From Hermodice carunculata (taxonomy: Eukaryota; Annelida; Polychaeta; Eunicida; Amphinomidae), in assembly GCA_964020975.1 (NCBI GenBank), contig OZ026619.1, forward strand, positions 95,960,804 through 96,024,803: a DNA stretch of 64,000 bases, read 5' to 3'. Each line of letters opens with the position of its first letter. Position 1 is the stretch's first letter. A program made the position numbers and the translations under genes. The notes beneath the pieces are model-generated. The model ran no database searches. It was given only the letters and a program-made list of their open reading frames with translations, and was not told the origin of the DNA. Of this stretch, positions 14,701-24,541 are shown piece after piece.

Positions 14701-16695
14701 CTGACGCAAATTCCAATTTCTTGCATTCATGCTTGTTCTTGTTAAATGGAATTTTAAGTTTAAAGTTTTGATAGGAAATATCTGATTTGCAACCAATTAT
14801 CACTGCCCAGACAGCAAGTTGGGATCGTCTGGCTGTACCACGGCTACACTCCCTGCAGTACTGATGATGGTAGGTGTCCCCTCATGTGTGTAAGGCTGAA
14901 TGATATTTTCGTCTGCTGCTTCAGCTTTTCTTATTAATTCTTCTTCATCATCATCAGACCACGTACATAAAAAACTCAATTCATATTCTCCGAAATCACT
15001 GTGCTCTGTTGTATCTGCCATAACTCTTAGCAAACTGAAGATATTCTGGCTTATAACACATACACCATGGCCAGCACGTTGCGTTTGTGACGTCAGTAAC
15101 ACTTTCCCACATCGGGCCATGATCGGAGAAAATTCGCGTGCTTTCTTGTCGCAAATGTGATGCACTTTTGGAGCAACATTTTGGTTTTCCGATATCATTT
15201 CTAACGACCCTAAACATCATCTTTCCAATTTGTGGTAGCCATTCAATCAACAGGACCTTTAAGTACAATGTACAGTGTACAAACTAAAGTGCAATTTTGA
15301 TATGGAAGCTCAATTCTCTTTCCCATTGATGTCAAATCTACAACCTTCCATTAAAAGATCACCTTTTCCAACTTTACACGTCTGGGGACCTAAGAAAAAT
15401 AGGTCAAGGTTACTGATATAACATAATGTATTTAACATTGGAAATTGATTTGAGTATAATTTATAAATAAATCTGGCATGTCTAAAATGTGTACCTGCAG
15501 CCAGCTGTCCATACATTGTCTATTTTGTTTAAATTGGGTAATAACTTTTCGTGTCATTGAAGAAAAGCAATAAATTTGAACAAGTGCCAAACTCCACTGG
15601 GTCACAGTGACCCAACAAGTAGGTCACCAAGTAGAGTTTTTTGTACAATATACTCAAGTGCAATTTTGGTCTGGAGGCCCATTTTTCTTTGTCATTGATA
15701 TGCAAGCTACACCCTGCCATTACAAAAATCACCTCCTTCACCTTTACAGGACTGATGGCCTTACAAAAATAGGTCAAGGTCAGATATTACATAACATATA
15801 AGCACTAAACATGATCTATATATTCCATAAATTTTGCATGTCTAATTTAATTCAGTTTTGAGATATGAATTTCTTGTTCTTCTACTTCTTGTTCTTCTTG
15901 TTCTTCTTCTTCTTCTTCTTCTTCTTCTTCTTCTTCTTCTTCTTCTTCTTCTTCTTCTTCTTCTTCTTCTTCTTCTTCTTCTTCTTCTTTCTCTTCTTCT
16001 TTCTCTTCTTCTTTCTCTCCTTCTCCTTCTTTCTTCTTTCTTCTTCTTCTTCTTCTTCTTCTTCTTCTTCTTCTTCTTCTTTGTGGGGGGGGGGGGGGGA
16101 GAGGTTGTATGCAATTAATGTACCAAAACTCATCCAGAAAACTGCTGTGGGCTGACCGCATGACAGTGGATACATGGTGGGATCAGTGGTGCCAGGAAAA
16201 AGTTCAAAGTGGAAGTGAAAAAGTCTGACTTCCGTTACTACTGGGCATGTCCACTGCTTCCCATGGCTTCCTGTGGCTACCTAGCAATAAGCAACAATAC
16301 GCAATTGGCTGGGGGGGGGAGGGGGGAGTGGATTGCTTCAGAATTTATCATGTTTATACAATAAATCTCATTTGTTTATATTTTGCTGTTTAGCCAAGGT
16401 ATAGCCATAGGCAGACTTTTCAGCATGCCATAAACTTCTATTGGAAACTTATGTAGAAAAAGAAGTGGACTAACTTCCTGGCTATAAATGTAGATTGTGT
16501 AGAAACCAGGGGCGTCTCGTCCTCTGTCAAGGCACCGTAACTCTGTCCATTAGCTGTTGTGGAATTCCTCTTGTGTCGTGATATGTTTCCTGTTCCTGGG
16601 ACCGGGGAAGGAGCATCTGTGTGTGATACCAGTTTGGTGCTCTCAGTGGGCAGGTCCTTCACTTCTATCTCCATGTCACCTTTGGGTGTAACCAT
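720..16695 (-). CDS. OCA2: OCA2-like P protein (melanosomal transporter), N-terminal half
   Basis: Multi-pass membrane protein of the P protein family (SLC13/ArsB-like fold), which in vertebrates sets melanosome pH and anion balance. Nine exons joined in phase give 375 residues: 16475-16695, 11670-11799, 9427-9499, 8594-8733, 5159-5247, 3669-3822, 3205-3276, 2264-2386 and 720-844. All acceptors are AG; donors are GT. In order one sees an acidic cytosolic N-terminus, a first membrane helix (about 103-124), a lumenal loop with three sequons (N144, N174, N185), then helices including VYVLIIFE and [11 protein letters not shown], and the family signature [16 protein letters not shown]. Human P is about 838 residues, so roughly the second half lies beyond the left edge. 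Alignment with human P is from memory: VHRT.AAM.G.LA.LA, EW.D.ETL.LLFGMM and FFDY all match in order. The exon 4 donor (GTCTCT) is the weakest junction. Confidence 0.93.
1219..1310 (+). repeat. (ACACCC)n then (AC)n microsatellite
   Basis: Three ACACCC-type units, then about 30 AC repeats, followed by a pyrimidine tract. In an OCA2 intron. Confidence 0.97.
2264..2386 (-). CDS. OCA2: OCA2 exon 8
   Basis: 123 bp, phase 0 at both ends. Encodes [20 protein letters not shown] and [20 protein letters not shown]; human P reads [20 protein letters not shown] and GMMILVAIFSETGFFDY. Acceptor ATTGCAG, donor GTAAGT. Confidence 0.95.
2653..2758 (+). repeat. (ATT)n microsatellite
   Basis: About 35 ATT units with one early GTT variant, in the OCA2 intron between exons 8 and 7. 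Confidence 0.97.
3205..3276 (-). CDS. OCA2: OCA2 exon 7
   Basis: 72 bp, phase 0 at both ends, encoding [20 protein letters not shown] then AFNE. Human P has [20 protein letters not shown] here. Acceptor TTTTCAG, donor GTACAA. Confidence 0.92.
3669..3822 (-). CDS. OCA2: OCA2 exon 6 (end of loop and second helix)
   Basis: Acceptor GTTGACAG, donor GTAGGT. Encodes [20 protein letters not shown], then [21 protein letters not shown] second AG (3737-3738) could act as an internal acceptor, but only the longer form keeps phase and aligns with human P throughout. Confidence 0.9.
5159..5247 (-). CDS. OCA2: OCA2 exon 5 (lumenal loop)
   Basis: Acceptor GCTTACAG, donor GTATGT. Encodes [20 protein letters not shown], comparable to the human NWTVYLNPRRSEHSVMSRT segment. 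Ends in phase 2, which exon 6 needs. Open sequence continues past the donor, so the 3' limit rests on the splice consensus. Confidence 0.78.
5407..7557. mobile_element. pogo/Tigger-like TIR element, non-autonomous, with internal insertions
   Basis: The left end reads TACAGTAGTCCCTGTCTTGA and the right end, reversed, TACAGAAGTCCTTCTTTTGA, both continuing into GAC-rich sequence. TA plus CAGTAGTCC resembles Tigger/pogo termini (TA target). The interior has no recognisable transposase. It holds an AT-rich unique part, a GGCTCTCCG repeat (6500-6553), a poly-C run (6739-6752) and a LINE 3' fragment (about 6920-7105). It lies in the OCA2 intron between exons 5 and 4. Confidence 0.6.
6500..6580 (+). 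repeat. GGCTCTCCG repeat, ends in an A-rich tail
   Basis: Shares TGGCTCTCCGCTT, CCACAGTCCTGTGT, GACACAGGTG and GGCCTAGG, then a poly-A, with the reverse complement of 27425-27525. Two copies with a common A-rich end suggest a SINE-like family; no tRNA-type promoter boxes were seen. Confidence 0.6.
7868..7970 (+). repeat. Tandem array of three hairpin units
   Basis: Unit of about 35 bp repeated 2.5 times; each unit is itself a hairpin, for example CAAGGAGGGTA facing TACCCTCCTTG. Hairpins at 7872-7898, 7908-7930 and 7941-7965, joined by ATAGGTCTTACC. In the OCA2 intron between exons 5 and 4. Confidence 0.9.
8594..8733 (-). CDS. OCA2: OCA2 exon 4 (lumenal loop)
   Basis: Acceptor TTTAG. Encodes the lumenal loop with sequons NFT, NIT and NTT. 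The donor AAG|GTCTCT is poor but is the only GT before an in-frame stop, and it restores phase to exon 5. Confidence 0.8.
9427..9499 (-). CDS. OCA2: OCA2 exon 3
   Basis: Acceptor GTACAG, donor GTATGT, 73 bp. Encodes [20 protein letters not shown], matching the human SLYPDQGKLWQLLALSP region just after the first membrane helix. Ends in phase 1. Confidence 0.88.
9881..10960 (+). repeat. 580-bp higher-order tandem repeat rich in AGGTCA
   Basis: TGGCCCTGTGACNTTGGGAA starts at 9881 and again at 10461 (period 580). Each copy contains about four diverged sub-units of roughly 145 bp marked by GCAGAAACNAAGTTCACT and GTGACCTT..GGTCAAGGTC. In the OCA2 intron between exons 3 and 2. Confidence 0.85.
11099..11150. 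repeat. Perfect 52-bp palindrome without a loop
   Basis: Arms 11099-11124 and 11125-11150 are exact reverse complements (26 bp each), centred on AAAAGG|CCTTTT. No single-base spacer. In the OCA2 intron between exons 3 and 2. Confidence 0.97.
11670..11799 (-). CDS. OCA2: OCA2 exon 2 (start of first membrane helix)
   Basis: Acceptor TTTTGCAG, donor GTAAGT. Encodes a basic cytosolic segment, then [20 protein letters not shown], the start of the first membrane helix, which continues without a phase break into exon 3 (ILMAVYQ). Confidence 0.88.
12780..13815 (+). pseudogene. THAP-domain coding relic split by a TIR element
   Basis: The first piece (12780-12841) reads [15 protein letters not shown] and then a TGA; CVAVNC is the usual C-x4-C start of a THAP zinc finger. 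The second piece (13534-13815) reads [15 protein letters not shown], shifts one base, then [27 protein letters not shown] and LPNTVPSL, matching the FP, W, CSDHF and AVP landmarks of THAP domains in order. THAP domains bind DNA and occur in host regulators and in P-element-like transposases; which applies here is unclear. A stop, a frameshift and the insertion between the pieces show it is broken. It lies in the OCA2 intron upstream of exon 2 on the other strand. Confidence 0.72.
12842..13533. mobile_element. TIR element with GTCCCCC ends and inner 180-bp tandem repeat
   Basis: Ends GTCCCCCGCCAC and, reversed, GTCCCCCACCAC. It sits exactly between the two THAP pieces. Inside, ATATGTTCTTGGGCYCTGTG recurs at 13131 and 13311 (period 180) with caaggtcaaaaacaata and GTATGATGCATCTCTGG. 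A run of GGAC/GGAT units follows at 13444-13475. No coding capacity seen. Confidence 0.65.
14810..15024 (-). CDS. Hypothetical small acidic ORF in OCA2 intron
   Basis: The ATG in [17 protein letters not shown] opens about 73 residues ending in DDPNLLSGQ. An acidic patch [17 protein letters not shown] is followed by [10 protein letters not shown], faintly recalling the I.PY..EP entry motif of cysteine-rich P2RX7-C-type proteins of invertebrates. The frame stays open upstream (to 15198). No splice partner was found. It may be a relic of a transposon-borne gene or chance. Confidence 0.25.
15300..15860 (+). repeat. Dispersed repeat family A, partial copies
   Basis: Two partial, overlapping copies (near 15300-15500 and 15610-15860) of the family described at 1-560, with aataggtcaaggt and ttggcatgtctaat marks. 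Confidence 0.75.
15877..16100 (+). repeat. (TTC)n tract, 205 bp, then poly-G
   Basis: Pure-pyrimidine strand from 15877 to about 16081, mainly TTC with CTTT and CTCC variants, then a run of G at 16084-16099. Such mirror-repeat polypyrimidine can form triplex (H-DNA). It yields long artificial Lys/Glu/Arg or Phe/Leu/Ser frames. Confidence 0.97.
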
Positions 16696-16730
16696 TGTCG
16701 AAACACATCCCCAACTGCTGCCGTATCTCA
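16475..16730 (-). CDS. OCA2: OCA2 coding exon 1 with 5' leader
   Basis: Preceded by a T-tract and CAG acceptor, so an untranslated exon probably lies upstream but was not found. The chosen ATG (16695) has A at -3 and G at +4. It gives [16 protein letters not shown] and an acidic stretch TEDETPLV (residues 57-64) that sits where human P carries the sorting motif ENTPLL. Donor GTTAGT; ends in phase 2. Confidence 0.82.
16655..16710 (-). promoter_or_regulatory. uORF overlapping the OCA2 start codon
   Basis: In the exon 1 leader an upstream ATG (with G at -3) opens a 10-codon frame, [10 protein letters not shown], that runs out of frame across the main ATG at 16695 and stops in TGA just after it. 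Overlapping uORFs usually lower translation of the main frame. It counts only if transcripts include this part of the leader. Confidence 0.5.
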
Positions 16731-16889
16731 CTGAAAAAAAAAAAAAAAAATCAACAACACGCTGTCTCATTTGTGTGATTACAACAAACGGACGGAGACA
16801 GTTTTAGATTTTTGTAAGGACAAACATATCATGCGACTACCACATTTATCCTTTTTGATGCCCAGCCCCATTAAGCACCTCTCCCACTT

Positions 16890-17600
16890 ATATGGCCAAA
16901 GCAAAACAAAGGAGGATGTGTGAACAGCCTGAGCTCAGCTGACCTAGAGATTTATCACATTTGTGGCTCAGTGAATTTGGGATAGGATCAAGGTCATTCA
17001 TGTAAGTCAAGGTCCAAACATCACTGGAGCATCACCATTTGCACAAAAAAGGAAGCCATTTACAAAAGGTTCATCCCTACCAAGTTTGGCACAAATCTGG
17101 CCAAAATTATTTGAGTTATAACCATTACAAGGAATTCCATGTTAAACTTGCCTATTTAAACTTTTTAAAAGAGTTTTGAAAAAAAAATCATAAAAAAATC
17201 CAAAAATCACTGGCGCAAGATCATTTGAACAAACTTGGTAGAAACCCACCCAAGGTACATTCCTACCAAGTTTGAAGTAAATCTGACAGACAGTTTCTTG
17301 AGAGAAGTCCACAATGTGAATTACCATTAGAATGCACATTGACTTGCACTGTGAGCAAAAGAAAAGGTGCATTAATCGATTAGTATCTGAATTGAAAAGA
17401 AAAAAAAATCATTTAAAATCAGGAACTCACAGCAGTGCTACCTAGTGAACATCTTTGCTTGACCCTTTCACAAGGAACCGCAAAGTTTCAACTTAATTTG
17501 AGAGACGGTTCTGAAGAAAAAGTGACCAGTAACAAAAAAAACAAAAAAATCCATAAAAAAATTGACAATAAGAGGTCCATGGGCCTAATGCTCTGCTGAC
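16890..17600 (-). repeat. Dispersed repeat family B (CTCAGCTGA type)
   Basis: Starts with gagctcagctgacc and carries cactggagcatcaccattt, ccacccaaggtacat and aagtttgaagtaaatctgac, shared in the same orientation with 52190-53515 and 59648-60605 and reversed at 36070-37695. Just upstream of the first coding exon of OCA2. Confidence 0.75.
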
Positions 17601-17924
17601 AACGTGGCTATATTGCACCCGTTCATTTCAAAGTTGTGAGACCTCAAGTTTCTTCTGAACATATAAAGCTTAACGTTAAAATTACCCACCAGACGGCACT
17701 TCGCTCCACATGTAAATCACAGCTTATTTGTGCAACTCCTGTGATGACTATTGTTGCATGTGCCAAGACAACAACGAGTGAGTCCTTAACTTTATGTCCT
17801 CAGTGACTTTGGGACAGAAGATCAAGGACACCCAGATTATGTAGGCCCATAGGCTTGCCTGGTAGTGTGCTAACATTGCCATTGAAGTCCAAGCTACACC
17901 CTGCCATTACAAACACATCTCTTT

Positions 17925-18205
17925 AAATGATGTGTCCAAAAGAAAAGCATTTTTTGAAAAGGTGATAAAAATTATTCAAGAACTAAGTTAAGGCATTCTT
18001 ATTATGGGTGGTGATATGAATGAAGTAATGGATTGTAAACATGATACAAAGACCCAACTAACTCACAAAAGAAAAAAAAGTCAGAACTTAATAAAGCTGT
18101 AAAAATTTTGAAAGTAAGTGATATTTGGAGATTTCACAATCAAAATTCAAGACAGCTCACATGGAGAAGATTAAAAAAACAAAACCCCAAGTACAGTTTT
18201 ATGTA
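17925..18205 (+). mobile_element. LINE endonuclease fragment (L1-like)
   Basis: Reads VSKRKAFFEKVIKIIQELS, then ILIMGGDMNEVMDCKHDTKT, and in a second frame LKVSDIWRFHNQNSRQLTWRR. GGDxNxV and DIWR......TWRR are landmarks of the APE-type endonuclease of L1-clade LINEs. At least one stop and one frameshift. It interrupts a copy of family A (17870-17920 and 18205-18815). Confidence 0.7.
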
Positions 18206-18820
18206 TTATGTAATCAAGTGCAATTTTGATTTGGAGGCTCAATTCTCTTTGCAATTGATGTCCAAGCTACATGTACATACAGCCATTACAAAATCACCTT
18301 TTCAACTTTACAGGCATGGTGACCTCACAAAAATAAGTCAAGGTCAGGGATATAACATAACATTCTACCTTTGGCCATGGTCTATATATCATATAAATTT
18401 GGTACGTCTAATCTAACAACTTTTCCAAATATGGAATTTTACATTTTAAAACACATTTTGGCTCATAATTTCCATCAAATCATAGGTGGCGCCACTAGTA
18501 CCACTAGCAACTTAGACTTTGACCTCCATCACAATCTCACCAAATTTGGTGAAGATCTGCCACAAATTAAAGATGTTACAGTCTTCACAAGACTTTCACA
18601 TTTTAACCCATGTATTACATAATAATGTAGGTGGCAACACCAGTATTGAAAGGGACCTAGATTTTCATACTCCCTATAAGTCCTGAAAGTTGTATTGGAC
18701 TGACTTGAAAACTACGGACAGTATTGCGCTAATCAGCAAAAGTTTACTTACGGATGGACAGACAGATATGGGCCTTTGCGTAAACTCTGCGACCTTTGGT
18801 CAGCAGAGCTAAAAAGCAAA
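18205..18820 (+). repeat. Dispersed repeat family A, longest copy
   Basis: Continues the family A copy begun at 17870 and broken by a LINE fragment. Ends gcgacctttggtcagcagagctaa in short pieces shared with 1-560. Confidence 0.8.
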
Positions 18821-19783
18821 CTCAAGAAACAAATTTAGTGCATTTTAATTTCTACTAGGTGCTATTCAAATATTTTAATGCATGCTTTGTCATACCATGG
18901 TCCCTATTGTGGCATGTTATGAGCAATTTAAATTAGTCTTCATGATTCATTTAAAAGCTGTCAAAACAAAACATGTGGATTGAGTTGTTTCATTTTTGCA
19001 TTGGCAGAGGAAGTGTAACTCACCTTCCACTCCTTTGGTGTCACAAAGGTTATATATTCTCAAATTTTTCTTCCAGAACTTTTTTGTACCTACAAGTCTT
19101 GATGTGCAGGTTTTGAAACTAAGCTTGGTTATGAGCACTAATTCTGAGCTTTGTAAAATCAATTTGCTTACGTGCAGGTACTTTCAAATCAGTGCTCTCT
19201 GCTAACATGGCTAGAGTTGTTCATATGTCTGGGTGCCAACAACTCTCCTCCTCCTTCTTTTTCTCCTTGTTTATTAATTTACTTTACATATTACTTTTCC
19301 TCATGTCCATGGCACACAAATTTGTCTGGAGTTTTTCTCAGACACTATTATTCCCAAAATTACCAAACTTGCCATGGTGACTGACCTACCAATGAAATTT
19401 TACCATTAGGTGTATAATAGTCATGATGATTAAAATCATGCAAATGAGGGCAATTAAAATTTTAAAAGCTCTATATCTTCAAAAATGTTATAGATAGGCA
19501 CAAAGTTCTAACTTACATATATAGGTTTGAGACAACTGGCCAATCCAGTAGCATGTAAACAAAAGTTGGGGAATTTTAATGTATGCTAAATTCACCGAAT
19601 TTCTCCACAATCTACAAATGCAGGCCTTTAACTGCTTGTTGACCTGTGCCTGACCTCCATGGTGCTAGGCAACCATTTTGCATTCGTAATTAATTAGCTT
19701 GAACCTGTCTCATAGGCAGCCTTTCTATCCATGCATGCTAACATGTGTATGGTGTGCAAGTTTTGGGTCTTGTAGCAAATTGG

Positions 19784-19806
19784 GGGGGGGGGGGGGGGGG
19801 GGGGGG
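19784..19806 (+). repeat. poly-G tract
   Basis: 23 G. The sequence to about 20080 resembles a degenerate dispersed repeat ending in an A-run; no gene recognised. Confidence 0.9.
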
Positions 19807-20779
19807 CAGGGACTCCCAAAAACTGTGTAATGAGGCTCTCAATAAAATACAGAGAATCTCTTTCGGTTCATGCAAGAACAGATCTTCCCCATGCTGTCAT
19901 TTGTACCAGGCAGGCTACAGTTCCCACTACTGATGCACATAGCTGTCACTGCACCATGACAGAGACTGGTATTCTAGCTGGTCTGTTCTGCCTGAGGCTA
20001 TGTCAGTCTGTTGAGCTTATCAGTCCCAAGGGAACCAGCCAGCCTCTGGACTTCTGGGCAGAACAAGCCTGAGTGTACCCTCTGTTAAAAAAAAAAGAAG
20101 ACTACTTGGCCAGACCCAGCCTGTTCTTCATAGCCAATACTGAGACAGCATAGTGCTTGTCTCGGTTCACAGGTTCATGTACATGTAGTTTCTTGACACT
20201 TCCGTTATAATTTGTTTATGTAATAAAGGAAGAAAGCCAGTTTTGTATTGCATTTATGCACCTCCCCCTTAATTATAATATGTATACACTGTACATGTAT
20301 GTGTGCATGAATGAATAATGCACATATACTCATCCATACTGCCCAGCAGGGCTGACCCTCTGAGGAGTGGGCACTCTTCTCTGGTCCCAGTCGTGACTTT
20401 TCTCTGGTCCAAAGGGTGCCCACTGAAGAGAGGTTTAACTGTATAAGAAACACTTTCTTTCTTCCTTTCTTTGAAGGTCTGTGTGCCAACACAGACATAT
20501 TGTTTTTCTAGGAATTTTTTCTTTCTTTCTTCTTTGCAGTCAAATCTGTCCGACATTTCATTTGAAAAGTATTACACGTAGAAACTCCAAACGTGGCACA
20601 ATTATACTCCTATATATGAAGTCTCGCCTTTTTTGAGAGGTCATGCTTTTCAAAATTATGCAAATGAGGGCTAATTAAAATTTCAAATCTTTAATATCTT
20701 ATATACTATACTAGATGTGGTTCCGAGTGTATAGGTGTTCGATCATAGCAAGGCTAAAGTCATCTGAAATGTCCAGGTA

Positions 20780-21300
20780 AAAGGTCACTTTTAGGCTAAA
20801 AGGTCATTTTTGAGGTCAAGGTTCACTTCAGTTAGAGGTCATCTCAAGGTCAAAGGCCTCTTTTGATGGTGGCTTTCGTCTAGCCATAACTTGATGAATT
20901 TTTATCCAATTTTGATCAAGTTGGGCTCAAACTGTAGCTATTGTAACACTGCACATTTTGAAACTTACATGTCACCTCTAAAGGTCAAGGTCATTTGGAC
21001 CTTTGAAAGTTTCATCAAATCATAACTTGGCCAATTTCCATCCAATTCTACTCATGTTGGACTCAAATTGTAGGTATTGCAACACTGCACATTTTTATAG
21101 GAATATGTAACCTCAAAAGGGCAACGGTCAAGGTCATTTGGCCCATTGAAAGTTTCATTGTGTCATAACTTGGTCAATTTTCATCCAATTTGGTTCATGT
21201 TGGGATTAAATTGTTGGTATTGTAACACTGTGCAATTTGCATTGACCTGTAAAGGTCAAATGTCAAGGTCATTTGGACTTTGAAATTTGCATCCACCCAT
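20780..21300 (+). repeat. Tandem repeat of about 145 bp with AGGTCA motifs
   Basis: Three diverged units, each with cataacttg..aattt, catccaatt, catgttgg, ttgtaacactg and ggtcaaggtcatttgg. Unit starts near 20880, 21020 and 21165. Confidence 0.85.
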
Positions 21301-21834
21301 AAGTTAATGTAATGTAATGTACCAAAGGATAAAAGTTGTAGCATTTAATATTTACAACTTTTGAAGGCACACAGACAGATTTGCTTGAAGTAAATCTTCT
21401 TTTCTAGTTCTTTCTTTCTTCTTTAGCAGTGGATTTGTCCGACACTTTTTTTCTGACACTATTATACATAGAAACTCCAAAGCTTTTTTTAACTGAGAAA
21501 TGAAGATGTTTAACATTATGCAAATTAGGAACATTTGAAATTTAAAATCTTGAATATATCTTGAAAAGTATAATACATAGAAATGTCATTCCAACTACTT
21601 CTAGGGGGTTATTGACCATTGCGCACATAATGAATTTAAAACAAAAGTTGTAGCAATTTAAATTATACTAATTAGCAGCATTTCAAAACTATTATAGATA
21701 GAGGTATCATTTCCACTTCTACTCGGTGGTTCGTTGACCATTGTGCACGTAATGAATCTCAGACAAAAGTTGTAGCAATTCAAATTATGATAATTAGCAG
21801 TATTCAAAATTTTCAATCTTGAATATATTCATAA

Positions 21835-24541
21835 GGAGCCCCCCAGGGGACAAGGAAGGATTTTTATTTTAATTCGTTCCTTCGAAATAAATATTGCATT
21901 CCCACACAATACTATTTCATTCCCTGGAAATAAAAGCGTATATCCACAACTACCATTCAAACAAGCCCCAGATGGGCCATATGATTTTATTTTTCATATA
22001 TTTTCCCCTCGCAATACTATTTCATTCCCTTGCAATAAGTATTTTGTTCCCTCGAAATACTATTTCGTTCCCACACAATACTATTTTGTTCTCTCGAAAT
22101 ACTATATCGTTCCCACGCAATACCACACTATTTCATTCCCTTGCACTAAGTATTGCGTTCCCACGCAATACTATTTTTCCCTCGAAATACTATTTCGTTC
22201 CCTCGAAATAATAGTTCCTTCCCACGCAATACTATTTCATTCCCTCGAAATACTATTTCGTTTGCTTGCAAAAATTTTTCCATTTTCTCAAAAATATATA
22301 TATCACCACCTCGCAATCATTTGTTTTTCTGTTGCATAGACAAAGGACACAATAACAACTGGAATGTTTGCAGAGGCGGGAGACTACAGGGCTCATTGTT
22401 GTACACTGCGTAACTGTGGTAAGTAATGCTTTCCTTTGCCTTGTAAGAACACTCAAACTGTGTAATATGGTCATACAATTCAGGGTACGCTCATCTAAAC
22501 AGGGGCACGTGTGATCTTCTTCGAGTTTGGAATGTATGATATCTTTAATAGTATAGACTGAGAAGGGAGGATACATATTACTACAACCAAGGAGCCTGGA
22601 ACAGGAAGGAGACAGAACTTGCATGTCCAGCTGTGCCCAACATTCTTTGCACCAGTCGTTGTTTACAGATATCAGGATTATATTGATTTTGTCAAAATAA
22701 GAGTATTTTAACCCTTAAACGGTCAGACCGGTCGTTAACGACCGGTAATCACGTGATTTTATGCTGGGCTCACACTAGCTTAGCCTTACTTGTGTAAACA
22801 ACTCATAAATCATCACCAAACTGTACACAGACAGCTGTTGTGTTTCCCCCAAGAAGCACATCGATCTATTTATGTATACCACTCCCTCTAGCGTCTCTGC
22901 TTGTCATTACCGGGGTTCCCCGGTGATTCCCTTGAGGTGCATGACGTCACGAAGAGGGCAGCATCCAGCACCAGTTCAGCTGCATGTCTCCGTCAATTAT
23001 ATAAAAGTGCCGAGGCTATTAACCTTAGTCAGGAGTAGGCAGGGAGGGATTATGTAGAGGAGGGGGACAGTGAAGTCGATGTTGGGTATGATGATGTAAG
23101 TATTTTGTTTATAATGAGACTGGAGCCCACAGAATTCAAGCGTATCAACGGACCATGTGGTTCCGCGGTGGCTTCCATAGCCAGTCAGTCATTCAGCTCA
23201 TTGCAGCCGATCACTCACTCAATCCCTGAGTCGTACAATGCCTGCTCTTCCCAAGTACCCCCTAATATGTTTCCCTGTCAAACCTGTGTTTATCAATAAA
23301 TTTTATGAACCAGACCTTTTGCCTTGGCTCAGTTATGGAACCTTCCATTCAAACCTAAACTGTTTCTCTGCATGCACTCAATTTACGCGGGGGGGGGGGG
23401 GGGGGGGGGGCATGGTTGCAGATACATGATAAATATTTTTGTCAGTTTCAAAGACTGTGATAGGCAGCCAATAGGGAGGGCCTACTTTGTCTTTTGCACT
23501 GGACTTGTTGACTCTACAATTGCATGTACACTGTATACATGCATGGTGTCATCCACATTTGCAAACTACATATCAGTGTAAGGCCTGGCACATATGATTG
23601 TGGATCCAATCAAGCTTTGTCTCCATGGCAACATATTAAAATGGGGGGGGACCACACATTTTCCATAAAAATATTGCAGTGTTGTTTTATTATAGTCATT
23701 TTCTTACATAATATTGAACCTGGCACATAATCTATGAATAGTTATGGTGACTAATTTGGTTATGCAAAGTAACTGCCTGTTACCGGTTCTGCAGACTTTT
23801 GAAAAAATGCAGTTTTTCCGGTTTTTAGCCAAGTACAAGCAATATTTTAACAGTTGCTATGGAAACAGGTCATGTGATCTATGTTTTATTTTCAAAGTTT
23901 ATTGAAAGTTTATTTCTCTAGTGATCCAAATACCATGCATATGTGGAGAAAAGGGTGCTTCACATAAAATGAGGAGATACTTTGTTCTCTTATTTAGCAG
24001 ATTTTAAATTATTTTTTGCCATTTATAAGCGATTAAAGTGGTTGCCATGGCAACCAATCACGTGACTATTAACAGTTTATTGCACATAATGAAACTTCAC
24101 ATTCCTGGTATCATAATGATATATACTTTTGATATGCTACAAAGAAAACTGTTCCTACTGCACTGTATTCAATGAAAATTGTTACTTCTATTTTCGCTGG
24201 TACAAAAAAATAACCTGACCCTTTAAGGGTTAAAATAACTTTACACGTTGGGGAACAAAATAGTATTGCATGGGAATGAAGTAGTATTGCGAGGGAATGA
24301 AATGTATAAATGCACTTTTATGTCCCTTTGGAGGACTCCAGATTAGCTCTTAAGGGTCGTCGGTACATATATTTTTTTTCATTGTGAGGGAACGATATAC
24401 TATTGCAAGGCAATGAAACAGTACTGCGAGGGATCGAAATAGGTATTGCGAGGGAATGAAATAATATTGGGTGGGAACGCAATATTCATTTTGAGGGAAC
24501 AAAATAAAATAAAAATCCTTGCATGTCCCCTTGGGGGCTCC
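21835..24541. mobile_element. Long-TIR element with subterminal repeat arrays
   Basis: Left end GGAGCCCCCCAGGGGACAAG and right end, reversed, GGAGCCCCCAAGGGGACATG, both followed by AAGGATTTTTATTTTA. Inside each end is an array of TTCRTTCCCWCGCAATACTA-like units (21880-22265 and, inverted, 24250-24520). A second end-like motif (TCCCTTTGGAGGACTCC) occurs at 24331-24347. The design recalls foldback-type elements. No transposase recognised. Confidence 0.75.
22712..24229. mobile_element. piggyBac-like element with TTAA target site
   Basis: Flanked on both sides by TTAA (22708-22711 and 24230-24233). Ends CCCTTAAACGGTCAG and, reversed, CCCTTAAAGGGTCAG agree at 14 of 15 positions. TTAA duplication plus CCYT ends is the piggyBac hallmark. 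The left end is followed by a perfect 20-bp palindrome ACCGGTCGTTAACGACCGGT (22727-22746). The 1.5-kb interior has short frames only, so it is non-autonomous or decayed. It sits inside the long-TIR element. Confidence 0.75.

Noticed and set aside
15842-16175. Frames rich in Lys/Glu/Arg or Phe/Leu
   Set aside because: Translation of the TTC/GAA microsatellite in all frames.
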